The position numbers were made by a program, and so were the translations under genes. Of a DNA stretch of 57,283 nt, positions 1 through 8,204 are shown in pieces. The notes under the pieces are model-generated. The model searched no databases, was not told where the DNA came from, and saw only the letters and a program-made list of their open reading frames with translations. Positions within the stretch are counted from its first letter, which is position 1. Each line of letters begins with the position of its first letter. The stretch lies in contig NZ_CAMYKG010000015.1 in the NCBI RefSeq assembly GCF_947258925.1, forward strand, positions 30,856-88,138, read 5' to 3'. The DNA comes from an uncultured Eudoraea sp. (GTDB taxonomy: Bacteria; Bacteroidota; Bacteroidia; Flavobacteriales; Flavobacteriaceae).

Positions 1-1252
1 AGATGATGCCCTGCATATTATAGCCCAAAAGGCAGACGGCGCCATGAGAGATGCCTTGTCTATTTTTGACCGTGTAGTCAGCTTCTCCGGAAATAAACTT
101 ACCAGGGCAGCTGTAACTGAGAATTTGAATGTCCTGGATTACGATACATATTTTGCGACAACTGATCTAATTCTTGAACATAATATTCCACAATTATTAG
201 TTTTATTCAATCAAACTTTGGCAAAAGGTTTTGAAGGCCATCATTTTATCAGCGGCCTGGCTTCTCATTTCAGGGATCTACTCGTTTGCAGACATGAAGA
301 AACTATTGAATTATTAGAGGTTGGTGAAAAAGCTAAAAAACAATACCTAGAACAATCCAAAAAAACTTCTGAATCTTTTTTATTAGAAGGTATTGCACTG
401 GCAAATGAGTGTGATCTTAATTACAAGGCCAGCAAAAACCACAGATTGCTGGTTGAATTAACCTTAATGAAATTGGCTTCCATAGATTTTAATGGTGAAA
501 AAAAAAATCTTAAAAACTTAGATGGCACATGGGATCGTGAAATCCAATTAATTCCCACCTCTTATTTTATTGATACTCTACCGGCCAATGAACCCACAGC
601 AAGTATTGCATCACAAATACCTTCAGAGCAGATCAATACTAGTATATCTCATGAAGAGAAAGTCTATAGCAATGAAGAAGCCGAAGTTACTGAAGCGGAA
701 AGAATTGATTCAGAGCCCTTGACGCAAGTTATATCTGAAGATGTATTGATATCCGATCCAAAGAAGAAGATTAATATTAAAGAGCGATCCAAAAGAGTTT
801 CGGGGCTTTCATTATCTAGTTTAAAGGCGAAAAAAGAACATCAGCTGAAAAAGATCGAAGTTGTCATAGATGAAGACAACTTACCTCAGGAACCTTTTAC
901 GAAAGATGAATTGATCAAAAATTGGGAAGCATATGTTCACAAACTGGACGAAACAGGCAAAAAGATTATGGCCTCAAATCTCAGTTCGGATCGGCCAAAA
1001 ATAATTGATAATACTACCATTTGGATCGAGTTGCCAAATAGTACAATGAAAAAAGAAATTGAAAGGGAACAATACCATCTTTTGTCATACCTCCAAAAAC
1101 AACTCAACAATTATAGCATTGAATTGAAAATAACCGTTAATGAGGAAATTGCTAAAAAATTTGCGTACACACCGGAAGAGAAATACCAAAAGTTGAGGGA
1201 GATTAACCCCGCAATTGACCTCTTGAGAAAGGAATTCGATTTAGACCTTTGA
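1..1252 (+). CDS. dnaX: DNA polymerase III subunit gamma/tau, C-terminal part (5' end outside window)
   Basis: Clamp-loader subunit of the replicative polymerase; the 5' part, including the Walker A region, lies left of the window. The open frame runs from base 2 and starts with the conserved AAA+ stretch IIAQKADGAMRDALSIFDR, typical of DnaX. Clamp-loader domain III follows and ends near LTLMKLASIDF (about base 485). After it come a charged low-complexity linker and a lysine-rich C-terminal tau-like domain ending REINPAIDLLRKEFDLDL. A run of ten A (498-507) lies exactly at the domain III/linker border; a slip in either direction reaches a stop within a few codons, as would be needed for a short gamma form. 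The 3' end overlaps the convergent TMEM220-like gene by 12 nt. The identity is secure; gamma production is inferred. Confidence 0.95.
   Translation, partial: DDALHIIAQKADGAMRDALSIFDRVVSFSGNKLTRAAVTENLNVLDYDTYFATTDLILEHNIPQLLVLFNQTLAKGFEGHHFISGLASHFRDLLVCRHEETIELLEVGEKAKKQYLEQSKKTSESFLLEGIALANECDLNYKASKNHRLLVELTLMKLASIDFNGEKKNLKNLDGTWDREIQLIPTSYFIDTLPANEPTASIASQIPSEQINTSISHEEKVYSNEEAEVTEAERIDSEPLTQVISEDVLISDPKKKINIKERSKRVSGLSLSSLKAKKEHQLKKIEVVIDEDNLPQEPFTKDELIKNWEAYVHKLDETGKKIMASNLSSDRPKIIDNTTIWIELPNSTMKKEIEREQYHLLSYLQKQLNNYSIELKITVNEEIAKKFAYTPEEKYQKLREINPAIDLLRKEFDLDL
498..507 (+). other. A10 homopolymer, possible slippage site in dnaX
   Basis: Ten consecutive A in the sense strand of dnaX. 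Frame 0 reads GAA AAA AAA AAT CTT. A -1 shift meets TAA at 511-513 and a +1 shift meets TAG at 519-521. E. coli makes gamma by a programmed frameshift, and Thermus by transcriptional slippage on an A run, at the same place in the domain layout. Function here is inference. Confidence 0.4.
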
Positions 1253-1600
1253 TTTCTTTACCCACAGTAACCGGAGAGCATAAATCAGCATCACGATCGC
1301 TACAATAAGCAGGCCCAAAGACTCTCTTCCCCTTTCAATATTATCAATATCTCCGTTGCCAATAGTAACACCTTCAAACTTATCCGGCCATAAAATGAAA
1401 ATCCCTACCAAATAGATACCACTCAAAATTATGGCTCCTGTAAAATTCAATTTACCCAAATAAAATAACAAAGATGCCGCTGCAGCCACACCATAAATGG
1501 CGTACCATAACAAAGCATCCGGATCATTGTACTGAACATAAGCCGCCCAGACGAATAAAATAGTGAATAACAGAGAAAGAAATTTAAACAGATTTTTCAT
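1241..1600 (-). CDS. TMEM220-like small membrane protein at the 3' end of the ebo operon
   Basis: A 119-residue, very hydrophobic protein with about four membrane segments (roughly 5-20, 30-48, 53-70 and 94-113) and a short basic C-terminus ending KKSKV. The N-terminal pattern VWAAYVQYNDPDALLWYAIYG matches the TMEM220 family, an uncharacterised membrane family shared by bacteria and eukaryotes. It begins 11 nt after eboF and is on the same strand, so it is probably cotranscribed with the ebo genes. It could supply an inner-membrane component to an ebo-dependent export step; that is inference from position only. Its end overlaps the convergent dnaX by 12 nt. Confidence 0.75.
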   Translation of the reverse strand: MKNLFKFLSLLFTILFVWAAYVQYNDPDALLWYAIYGVAAAASLLFYLGKLNFTGAIILSGIYLVGIFILWPDKFEGVTIGNGDIDNIERGRESLGLLIVAIVMLIYALRLLWVKKSKV

Positions 1601-1611
1601 ATTAAAAGATG

Positions 1612-2985
1612 TTAATTGGTTAACTGCTGAACTATAAGCGGATAGACCCCTGTAGACTCTATTATTTCCTCATCTAATCCCCCCAGACTATTTGTAATAT
1701 ATACCGGGTAATCCAAAGGATCTTCCGGAATCCTGCCGTGAGAACCCTTTATCAGATCTGCCTTTAAAGGTATTATATTCATAACAGTTCTAAACCCCAG
1801 TTTCTTTTTTAAGAGTTTCAAAATCACTTTAAACATCACAAACTTGTCCTTGGGGTCTGTTAACATTTCAACGGGGTCATAACCGGGCTTTTTGTGGATA
1901 TCAACCATTCTGGCATAGTCCGGTGCTTTTGTGTCATCTAACCAAAAGTAATAGGTAAACCATGAATTTTTATCTGCTATCAAAAGTAAATCGCCACTCC
2001 TTTCATGATTCAAATGAAACTCTTTCAATTCATTATCTGATAATACCCTTTCAATTCCGTCAATTCCTTTTAATAAGCCCTTTACTTCATCCTTTATAGT
2101 TGGGTCATTTAGATAAATGTGGGCTATCTGGTGATCGGCCACTGCAAAAGCTCTGCTGGCTCCCGCATCCAAAAGTTCAAGACCTCTTTCTTCTCTAATA
2201 CTGATAAAACCCTTGGATCTGAGAATGCGGTTAATGTGAATTGGATTGTTCACATTAGTTATGCCATATTCAGAGAGCAAAACGATATTTGTATTACCTT
2301 GATCATAATGAGTCACCAAGGTTTTTACAACCTCATCAACTTCTTTCAGGTCTTTCCCGATCATTTTGAAGTCTATACCGTATCGCTGCAGATTATAATC
2401 CAAATGCGGAAGGTATATCAATGTAAGGGTAGGATCGTACAAGCGGTCAGTTTTGATTGCCGCTTCTGCTATCCATTGACTGGACTTTATTGAAGTTTTA
2501 GGCCCCCAAAAATTAAATAATGGGAAAGTGCCCAGTTCTTTTTGTAAATGGTCTCTTAATTCTGGTGGGTTGGAATAAACATCCGGGATTTTTCTACCGT
2601 CGGCCAGATAGTTCGGACGAGGTGTAACACTATAATTAGTCGTCGAATACATATTATACCACCAGAAGAGATTTGCACAAGTGAAATTACTGTCCAATTG
2701 CTTCATCTCATCCCATAATTTGTCGCCCTGGATAAGTTTATTGGATTGCCTCCAAAATTTAACTTCGCATTCATCCTTAAAGTACCAGCCATTTCCAACA
2801 ATCCCGTGTTCTGATGGCAATTTACCGGTGAGATAAGTCGTCTGAGAAGTACAAGTAACGGCAGGTAAAACCGGTTTGATGTTTGCAGAGGTCCCTTTTT
2901 CCAAGAAAGATTGAATAAAAGGCGTATCCCCACCAATAAGTCTTTTTGTTAAACCAACAACATTAATTACAACCGTTTTATTCAT
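1612..2985 (-). CDS. eboF: EboF, alkaline phosphatase / nucleotide pyrophosphatase-like protein
   Basis: 457 residues with the type I phosphodiesterase / nucleotide pyrophosphatase fold. The nucleophile block is clear: PAVTCTSQTTYLTGKLPSEH (41-60), with Thr44 as the likely nucleophile, followed by GIVGNGW. The metal-ligand positions look altered compared with classical NPP enzymes: the N-terminal 'DG' Asp is replaced in INVVGL (7-12), the DxxxH ligand pair reads D196-x3-Q200, and the SDHG motif reads SEYG (238-241). DHQIAH (284-289) is retained. The member called EboF in ebo operons carries similar sequence. It starts 3 nt after eboE and precedes the TMEM220-like gene by 11 nt. The substrate is unknown; a phosphate or nucleotide ester of the ebo metabolite is possible. 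No signal peptide is visible, so it should act in the cytoplasm. Confidence 0.85.
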   Translation of the reverse strand: MNKTVVINVVGLTKRLIGGDTPFIQSFLEKGTSANIKPVLPAVTCTSQTTYLTGKLPSEHGIVGNGWYFKDECEVKFWRQSNKLIQGDKLWDEMKQLDSNFTCANLFWWYNMYSTTNYSVTPRPNYLADGRKIPDVYSNPPELRDHLQKELGTFPLFNFWGPKTSIKSSQWIAEAAIKTDRLYDPTLTLIYLPHLDYNLQRYGIDFKMIGKDLKEVDEVVKTLVTHYDQGNTNIVLLSEYGITNVNNPIHINRILRSKGFISIREERGLELLDAGASRAFAVADHQIAHIYLNDPTIKDEVKGLLKGIDGIERVLSDNELKEFHLNHERSGDLLLIADKNSWFTYYFWLDDTKAPDYARMVDIHKKPGYDPVEMLTDPKDKFVMFKVILKLLKKKLGFRTVMNIIPLKADLIKGSHGRIPEDPLDYPVYITNSLGGLDEEIIESTGVYPLIVQQLTN

Positions 2986-2988
2986 ACC

Positions 2989-4185
2989 CTAATGCAGTTT
3001 ATCTTTAAACCAGTTCATTTCCCTAATTATGGACTCAGATAGTTCCTTTTTAAGTGAATTGGGCAGTACATCCCAGGTATATGTCTCAATTTCAAGATGT
3101 TCTGAAACCATATCACTCTTCAGAATAGAAATTACCTTTAGTATATGATCCTGGGTAGAATAAAGCCGGTCGAAGGATTCGAGAAAAATGGGTACATGAA
3201 AGTGAGCTCTTAGTTCCTTTACATCAGTTTTATTCTCAAGAACAACAGGCAAATCATTATATGTCTTAACACCATCGTCTGTTTTTTCAGTTACCTGATG
3301 CAGATAGGTAGGCTCATCGAACTGCGCTAATGATTTCCATATTTCATCCTTATCCTGTGTTTCAAATTTTATTTTCAAAGCCGCACTTACCTGAATTTTC
3401 CCAATCTTAATTCCGGCATCCCTTAATTTTTTAAAAGTATAAGCAGGTTCCTCATAAGCAAGAGAAAAATGACAGATATCATAACAAAGTGTGCAATAGC
3501 GGAGAACTATATCCCTCGCCTTTTCCTCGCTGACGCCAAGAGAATCTGCGATTTCCTTAATCGCGATGGGCAAAAGAAAGTTGCTGTAAAACCCCAGCAC
3601 ATCTTCCGTATTCTCCAGCATACCATCGGGTTCCGGTTCAATATCAAGATGAAGGTATTTTGATGTATCCTCTTCCAGTTTGTAAAGGTTTAGTATTACC
3701 TGTGTTAGGTGCAGTGCTCCCTTCTCCATGACTGCCTTTTTCTCGGAGGCACTCTTATGCCAATGCCGGTAACTAATTGGTGAGGTGGAAATACCACCAG
3801 AAATACCATCGGGCAACAAGTAAGCCAATTGCTCAAATAACCTTATGGTATATTGGACTCTTTCCTTAGTTGTCCAATCGGGTTCATGAACTTTGTCCTT
3901 GACCGCTTCATTATGAAAATTACCATAGGGAAAACCATTCATAGTGAAAACATAGAGGCCATTTTGAACAAGCCATTTTTTAAATATTGGCAGATTGCCA
4001 TCTTCTGAAAGTTCTTCACTAGCCTTATTGGATAAACGTAAACCAACTCCAAGTGGCTGATCTTTGGCTAGTTTATTTTTTATTACCGGCAGGTATTTCT
4101 TTAAACTATTGAACGTATTTATCCAGTCCTGACCAGGATGAATATTGGTACAATATGTAAGATGGTATTTATCTTCGATAAACAT
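2989..4185 (-). CDS. eboE: EboE, metabolite traffic protein with xylose-isomerase-like TIM barrel
   Basis: 398 residues; recognised as EboE by YCTNIHPGQDW (11-21), NGFPYGNFH (83-91), DIEPEPDG (181-188), CYDICH (234-239) and the C-terminal ETYTWDVLP. The fold is expected to be a sugar-phosphate isomerase / AP endonuclease type TIM barrel. D181, E183, D236 and H239 are plausible metal-site residues. No isomerase activity has been assigned to the family. In cyanobacteria and Pseudomonas the cluster is linked to secondary-metabolite handling. Gaps of 3 nt on both sides tie it to eboD and eboF. Confidence 0.87.
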   Translation of the reverse strand: MFIEDKYHLTYCTNIHPGQDWINTFNSLKKYLPVIKNKLAKDQPLGVGLRLSNKASEELSEDGNLPIFKKWLVQNGLYVFTMNGFPYGNFHNEAVKDKVHEPDWTTKERVQYTIRLFEQLAYLLPDGISGGISTSPISYRHWHKSASEKKAVMEKGALHLTQVILNLYKLEEDTSKYLHLDIEPEPDGMLENTEDVLGFYSNFLLPIAIKEIADSLGVSEEKARDIVLRYCTLCYDICHFSLAYEEPAYTFKKLRDAGIKIGKIQVSAALKIKFETQDKDEIWKSLAQFDEPTYLHQVTEKTDDGVKTYNDLPVVLENKTDVKELRAHFHVPIFLESFDRLYSTQDHILKVISILKSDMVSEHLEIETYTWDVLPNSLKKELSESIIREMNWFKDKLH

Positions 4186-4188
4186 AAT

Positions 4189-5355
4189 TTATGCCGCATT
4201 AATTTTAAATTTTTTATTCAGGGAGTTTATCGCATCGGTCATTAATTCGAGATTAATTTCATGAATGTCAAATTTCTGTCCAATTTCGTTTATCATTGTA
4301 ATCGTTAATTCACCTCCTAAATGCTCACGAAATTCCTCGATTCCATTTAATAACTCATTCATCTCTTTATTCCCGGATACCGGAATGGATAAGTCGAAGC
4401 CTATATTAATAAGTACGCCCAATATTTCATCTAAAACATCTGAAGAAATATACTCTAAGATACATGCATAAGTTAAATCGATTGCCATCCCCTTTGCCAC
4501 GGCTTCCCCATGTCTCATCGTATAATTACTCATCTGTTCTAACTTATGTGCGGACCAATGACCAAAATCCAGTGGCCTGGAAGACCCATTCTCAAATGGG
4601 TCACCATTTTGAGCAATATGGTCCATATGCATTTCTGCACATCGATAAATTGAATGAAGCATTGCCTCCATATTTCGTTCTTTCAAAAGGACAGCATTCT
4701 TCTTGATTTCCGTAAAGAAGGATTTATCTTTAATCAGGGCTACCTTTATTGCCTCGGCCACCCCGGCAATCCAATCTCGTTGTTCGAGGGTTGTCAGAAA
4801 TTTTTGGTCATTAATGACCGCATAGGGTGTAGCAAATGTACCAATGAAATTCTTCTTGCCATGGGCATTAATCCCATTCTTTACTCCAATTGCAGCATCA
4901 TTTTGTGAAAGAACCGTGGTAGGTATTCGGATGAGTTTAACCCCCCTATGTGCAATTGATGCGGCATAGCCCGCCATATCAATAACGGCACCGCCCCCAA
5001 TAACCACAATAAAAGAGTGTCTGCAAATGGCATTTTTGTCAATGGCCCCTATAATGCTATTTACATTATCGTAATTGTTTTTGGCCGCCTCACCACCAGG
5101 GATTAACAGACTTTCCGTAAATATTAATTGTTTGCTATAATTAAGGCAATAACTCTTAATATTCTCCAGTAAATATGAATGATTTCTTAGCACGCCATCA
5201 TCTATAACAAAAAGGAGTTTTACCTGATTATTTGGTTTATAGGATTTGATGATTTCCGCGAACAGGCTATTGCTGCTGCCAAACACTTCATTCGTAAAGT
5301 GCAAACTATAATTGAAGTTTACGGCAAAAGACTGCTCTATGGGTTTAAATTGCAT
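4189..5355 (-). CDS. eboD: EboD, 3-dehydroquinate synthase-like protein
   Basis: 388 residues of the AroB / sugar-phosphate cyclase superfamily. The NAD-binding region contains GGGAVIDMAGYAA (120-132) and PTTVLSQNDAAIGVKNGIN (145-163). The zinc ligands expected from AroB are present: E201 in GVAEAIKVAL, H266 in LDFGHW and H282 in MRHGEAV. It therefore probably retains cyclase-like chemistry, unlike some of its partners. It lies between eboC (9 nt gap) and eboE (3 nt gap) and is annotated as EboD rather than AroB because of that context. A true housekeeping aroB is expected elsewhere. Confidence 0.88.
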   Translation of the reverse strand: MQFKPIEQSFAVNFNYSLHFTNEVFGSSNSLFAEIIKSYKPNNQVKLLFVIDDGVLRNHSYLLENIKSYCLNYSKQLIFTESLLIPGGEAAKNNYDNVNSIIGAIDKNAICRHSFIVVIGGGAVIDMAGYAASIAHRGVKLIRIPTTVLSQNDAAIGVKNGINAHGKKNFIGTFATPYAVINDQKFLTTLEQRDWIAGVAEAIKVALIKDKSFFTEIKKNAVLLKERNMEAMLHSIYRCAEMHMDHIAQNGDPFENGSSRPLDFGHWSAHKLEQMSNYTMRHGEAVAKGMAIDLTYACILEYISSDVLDEILGVLINIGFDLSIPVSGNKEMNELLNGIEEFREHLGGELTITMINEIGQKFDIHEINLELMTDAINSLNKKFKINAA

Positions 5356-5364
5356 ACTTTTAAA

Positions 5365-6267
5365 TTAGGTTACCGCAAATATCTTAGCGAGTATAAATGA
5401 CAGTGGTAGCAATAGTAAAACAATAAGCCCAAACTGCCAACTATCAAATGCTGCAGTGATAGAGGCATCCAAAACAATAATTGAAAGTACACCACTTACC
5501 ACAGCCTTTTTAATGTTTTCAGGGGAATTTACCTTATAAGCTTTAATCAATGAACTATAAATCAGAAAAACAAATAAAGTAAGAAAAGGAAATAGAACAA
5601 TCCATTGCCTCTGAATATCAGGTGTTATCATCAGAACGGCCAAAATAACTACGGCATATAAAAGACCTGCCCAAATGATATGCTTTTTGTTTTGCCCGTA
5701 AACCTCTCCCCTGCTTATTAACGTAATTGCAAAAATATATAAAAGGGGAATCGCGCCATACATCCAATGAGATATTTCACCAAATACAGACATCCCCAAA
5801 ACGAGGTTTAATGCCCTGCAAAGCCCCATATTAAATGGTCCAAGAAACTGGAATTTTTTAGAGAAGCTATTATATACCAGGATAGATAATGCAAGAATCA
5901 AAGCAACATCTCCGCTGAGGTAGTTTACAAAAAACGATATTAAAATCCCTGAAATGAGTAAGCATGCCCCAAAGACTGATGCTCCTTTTTGAGAAACTAT
6001 ACCTTTTGGAATGGGCCTTTCCGGCCTTTCTACCCGGTCTATTTCCAAATCAAATACATCATTGAGAACAACGCCTCCTGCATAAAGAAAAATTGATGCG
6101 AAAATAAGTAGGACTACGTTTGGGTAATCAGGAGCATTTATGAAGTTTCCCGAGGAACTTAAGATTGCAAATCCAGAAATACTGCAACCGGCCAATATAT
6201 CGGCCATGGCGGTGGGTAGATTTGCAGGCCTTGTTAGCTTTAAGTAACCCCAGACAACCTTATTCAT
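5365..6267 (-). CDS. eboC: EboC, UbiA-like membrane prenyltransferase
   Basis: 300 residues with about eight or nine membrane helices and the UbiA signature. The first Asp-rich motif is intact (N69-D70-x2-D73-x3-D77, followed by RPERPIPKG). The second Asp-rich motif expected in UbiA enzymes (DxxxD) is not seen; the equivalent loop reads TLISRGEVYGQNKKH (182-196), keeping only E188 as an acid. UbiA proteins transfer an isoprenyl chain to an aromatic or sugar acceptor at the membrane. EboC may therefore tether or lipidate the traffic substrate, which is inference. It begins 5 nt after eboB. Confidence 0.87.
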   Translation of the reverse strand: MNKVVWGYLKLTRPANLPTAMADILAGCSISGFAILSSSGNFINAPDYPNVVLLIFASIFLYAGGVVLNDVFDLEIDRVERPERPIPKGIVSQKGASVFGACLLISGILISFFVNYLSGDVALILALSILVYNSFSKKFQFLGPFNMGLCRALNLVLGMSVFGEISHWMYGAIPLLYIFAITLISRGEVYGQNKKHIIWAGLLYAVVILAVLMITPDIQRQWIVLFPFLTLFVFLIYSSLIKAYKVNSPENIKKAVVSGVLSIIVLDASITAAFDSWQFGLIVLLLLPLSFILAKIFAVT

Positions 6268-6272
6268 GCTAT

Positions 6273-7181
6273 TTATTGGATTTGATCTGAGTCTACCCTT
6301 GGTTCCTGACCTCTTAAAACACTGTTATCATTATAAAGTATGGATTGATTTATCCCCTGAGGATTTAACCAGTCTGATTCCTTCATTTTGCCATTTTTAC
6401 TGAAAGCATCCAGCGCATTTTGATAACAGGTTTTTATGACATCTTCACGGGCAATCCCTCTTTTAAGCATAAGAGATGCTGTTTTTGGCACCGCAAGCGG
6501 ATCGCTAACGCCCCAGTCTGCCGAACTATCAACAATGATATTTGTACTGCCGTAATGGCGCACTACCTCCACCATACGTTCATTACCCATTTTGGTTTTA
6601 GGATATATGGTAAAAGCAGCTATAAATCCTCTATCCAATACTTCTTTTACTGTTTCTTCATTATTATGATCTATAATGACATTGGCGGGATCAAGTCCAT
6701 GCTCAATGCACACTTCCATACTCCTGATTGTACCTGTTTTTTTATCTCTGTGCGGCGTGTGAACCTGAACAGTCATGTTTAGTTCTTTTGCCAATTCCAA
6801 TTGTTCCCGAAAATATTTATCCTCAGCCGGAGTTTGATCATCATAGCCAATTTCGCCAATAGCAACCACATTTTCTTTATGAAGATATAGTGGTAAAAGC
6901 TCCATTACCTGCTCGGCAAGAGCTTCATTATTGGCCTCTTTTGAATTCAAACCTATTGTACAATAATGCTTTATCCCAAACTGACTGGCCCGGAAAGGTT
7001 CCCATCCAACAAGGCTACTATAGTAATCTTGAAATGATCCAACCTGTGTTCGCGGTTGGCCCAACCAAAAAGAAGGTTCAATCACCGCAACAATTCCCGC
7101 CTCCGACATAGCTTCATAGTCATCTGTTGTTCTTGATGTCATATGGATATGAGGATCAATAATCATCATTTTTTCTTTCAT
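6273..7181 (-). CDS. eboB: EboB, TatD-like metal-dependent hydrolase
   Basis: 302 residues; amidohydrolase-fold TatD relative. Metal ligands are visible: H11 and H13 in DPHIHM, E110 in GEIGYDD, H141 in VHTPH, H172 in DHNN and D218 in VDSSADWG. All are in the expected order, so it is probably an active hydrolase. Its ATG overlaps the eboA stop (ATGA), suggesting translational coupling. Classical TatD is a nuclease, but in ebo operons the substrate is unknown. Confidence 0.88.
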   Translation of the reverse strand: MKEKMMIIDPHIHMTSRTTDDYEAMSEAGIVAVIEPSFWLGQPRTQVGSFQDYYSSLVGWEPFRASQFGIKHYCTIGLNSKEANNEALAEQVMELLPLYLHKENVVAIGEIGYDDQTPAEDKYFREQLELAKELNMTVQVHTPHRDKKTGTIRSMEVCIEHGLDPANVIIDHNNEETVKEVLDRGFIAAFTIYPKTKMGNERMVEVVRHYGSTNIIVDSSADWGVSDPLAVPKTASLMLKRGIAREDVIKTCYQNALDAFSKNGKMKESDWLNPQGINQSILYNDNSVLRGQEPRVDSDQIQ

Positions 7182-8050
7182 AGCTTATTTTTTAAATTTT
7201 CCCAGCTAACAGCCTTATTCGCAACTTTTTCTAATAAATCCGGATATTTATCCAATAGTTTGGTGGCCTCCTTTTGCTGGGAGTTGAAACAACAAAGGGC
7301 TGCCGCCAGATTTTCAGCTTTATTTTTACTCCTGAACAGATGATCCATATCCTCTAATAAGACACCTTCAATAAAATTTGTTGCCGGACGCCAAAATACC
7401 GGGTCAATATCTCTGGAGGCCGCCCAGCGTTCATGTGCATAATCAGAAATAATCCTTGCCAGATCACTGTTGGCCATCTTGTCCACATCAACAATATTTT
7501 CCAACTTACGTTGCATAAATGCAGCTTTTAAATACATCTGGTTCCATTGCTGATTATTGAAGTGTTGTGAAGGATACGGATTGTTCAATGCAATAGCATC
7601 AAAGATAATCTCAATATTTGTTCGCAAGGCTTCAACACCTACCTGTTTATAGTCTTCAGCATGTGGTAAAAGTATTAAAAACTTCAAAAAGGTTTCTAGC
7701 TCGCTGGTATCCGCAACTTGTATTAGATTGGCTACCTTGGCTGAAAAATATGCCCTATCAGCCTGAAGCACCCGACAAAGAATATAAATTCGGCTTATCT
7801 GCAATACAGTAGCATTTTGTATCCTGAGGTAATCGGCCAATTCTTTATCTATGCCAGAGATTTTTGGTTCTGTTCCAGGGGTAATCTTACCGGCAATTAA
7901 GCTATAGGTAAGATATAGATCTTTAGCAGATTTTTTGCTAATTACTTCATCTAAGCTTTTATTAATCCAGTTAAATGTCTCTGCACTGACATCATCTTTC
8001 AGAATTTTAGATAACTGATCAGACGTATCCAAATTTTGCATAAGTTTCAA
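7178..8050 (-). CDS. eboA: EboA domain protein, first gene of the ebo operon
   Basis: 290 residues, mostly alpha-helical, without membrane segments or a signal peptide. It is recognised as EboA by its place at the head of eboB-F and by YAHERWAASRDIDPVFWRP (204-222), a conserved EboA-type block. The biochemical role is unknown. The gene is divergent from miaE across an 82-154 nt gap that depends on the miaE start. A TATATTTG element lies 46 nt upstream on its strand. Confidence 0.85.
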   Translation of the reverse strand: MKLMQNLDTSDQLSKILKDDVSAETFNWINKSLDEVISKKSAKDLYLTYSLIAGKITPGTEPKISGIDKELADYLRIQNATVLQISRIYILCRVLQADRAYFSAKVANLIQVADTSELETFLKFLILLPHAEDYKQVGVEALRTNIEIIFDAIALNNPYPSQHFNNQQWNQMYLKAAFMQRKLENIVDVDKMANSDLARIISDYAHERWAASRDIDPVFWRPATNFIEGVLLEDMDHLFRSKNKAENLAAALCCFNSQQKEATKLLDKYPDLLEKVANKAVSWENLKNKL

Positions 8051-8096
8051 TTACAAATAATCAAGGAAATGGACAATGGAAATTTCTTTTAACCAA

Positions 8097-8104
8097 CAAA
8101 TATA
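8097..8104 (-). promoter_or_regulatory. Possible -7 promoter element of the ebo operon
   Basis: Read on the minus strand this is TATATTTG, a full match to the Bacteroidota -7 consensus TAnnTTTG. It lies 46 nt before the eboA start. No clear TTG sits 19 nt further upstream, so support is partial. Confidence 0.35.
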
Positions 8105-8204
8105 TTAAGATAACAACAAACCTTCCTATTAATTGATGCCTATAGTTTTAGGAATCATTGTACATGTCTCGAAGGTTCTTTTTAAATTAGCAAAAATTTC
8201 AAGT

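Noticed and set aside
4189..5355. Housekeeping aroB
   Set aside because: Placement inside eboA-F with 3-9 nt gaps and sequence divergence make EboD the better call; aroQ at 38.6 kb is unlinked.
8133..8204. Upstream ATG of miaE
   Set aside because: It would add a 24-residue hydrophobic lead not expected for a cytosolic tRNA enzyme; the internal ATG at 8205 matches the family start.
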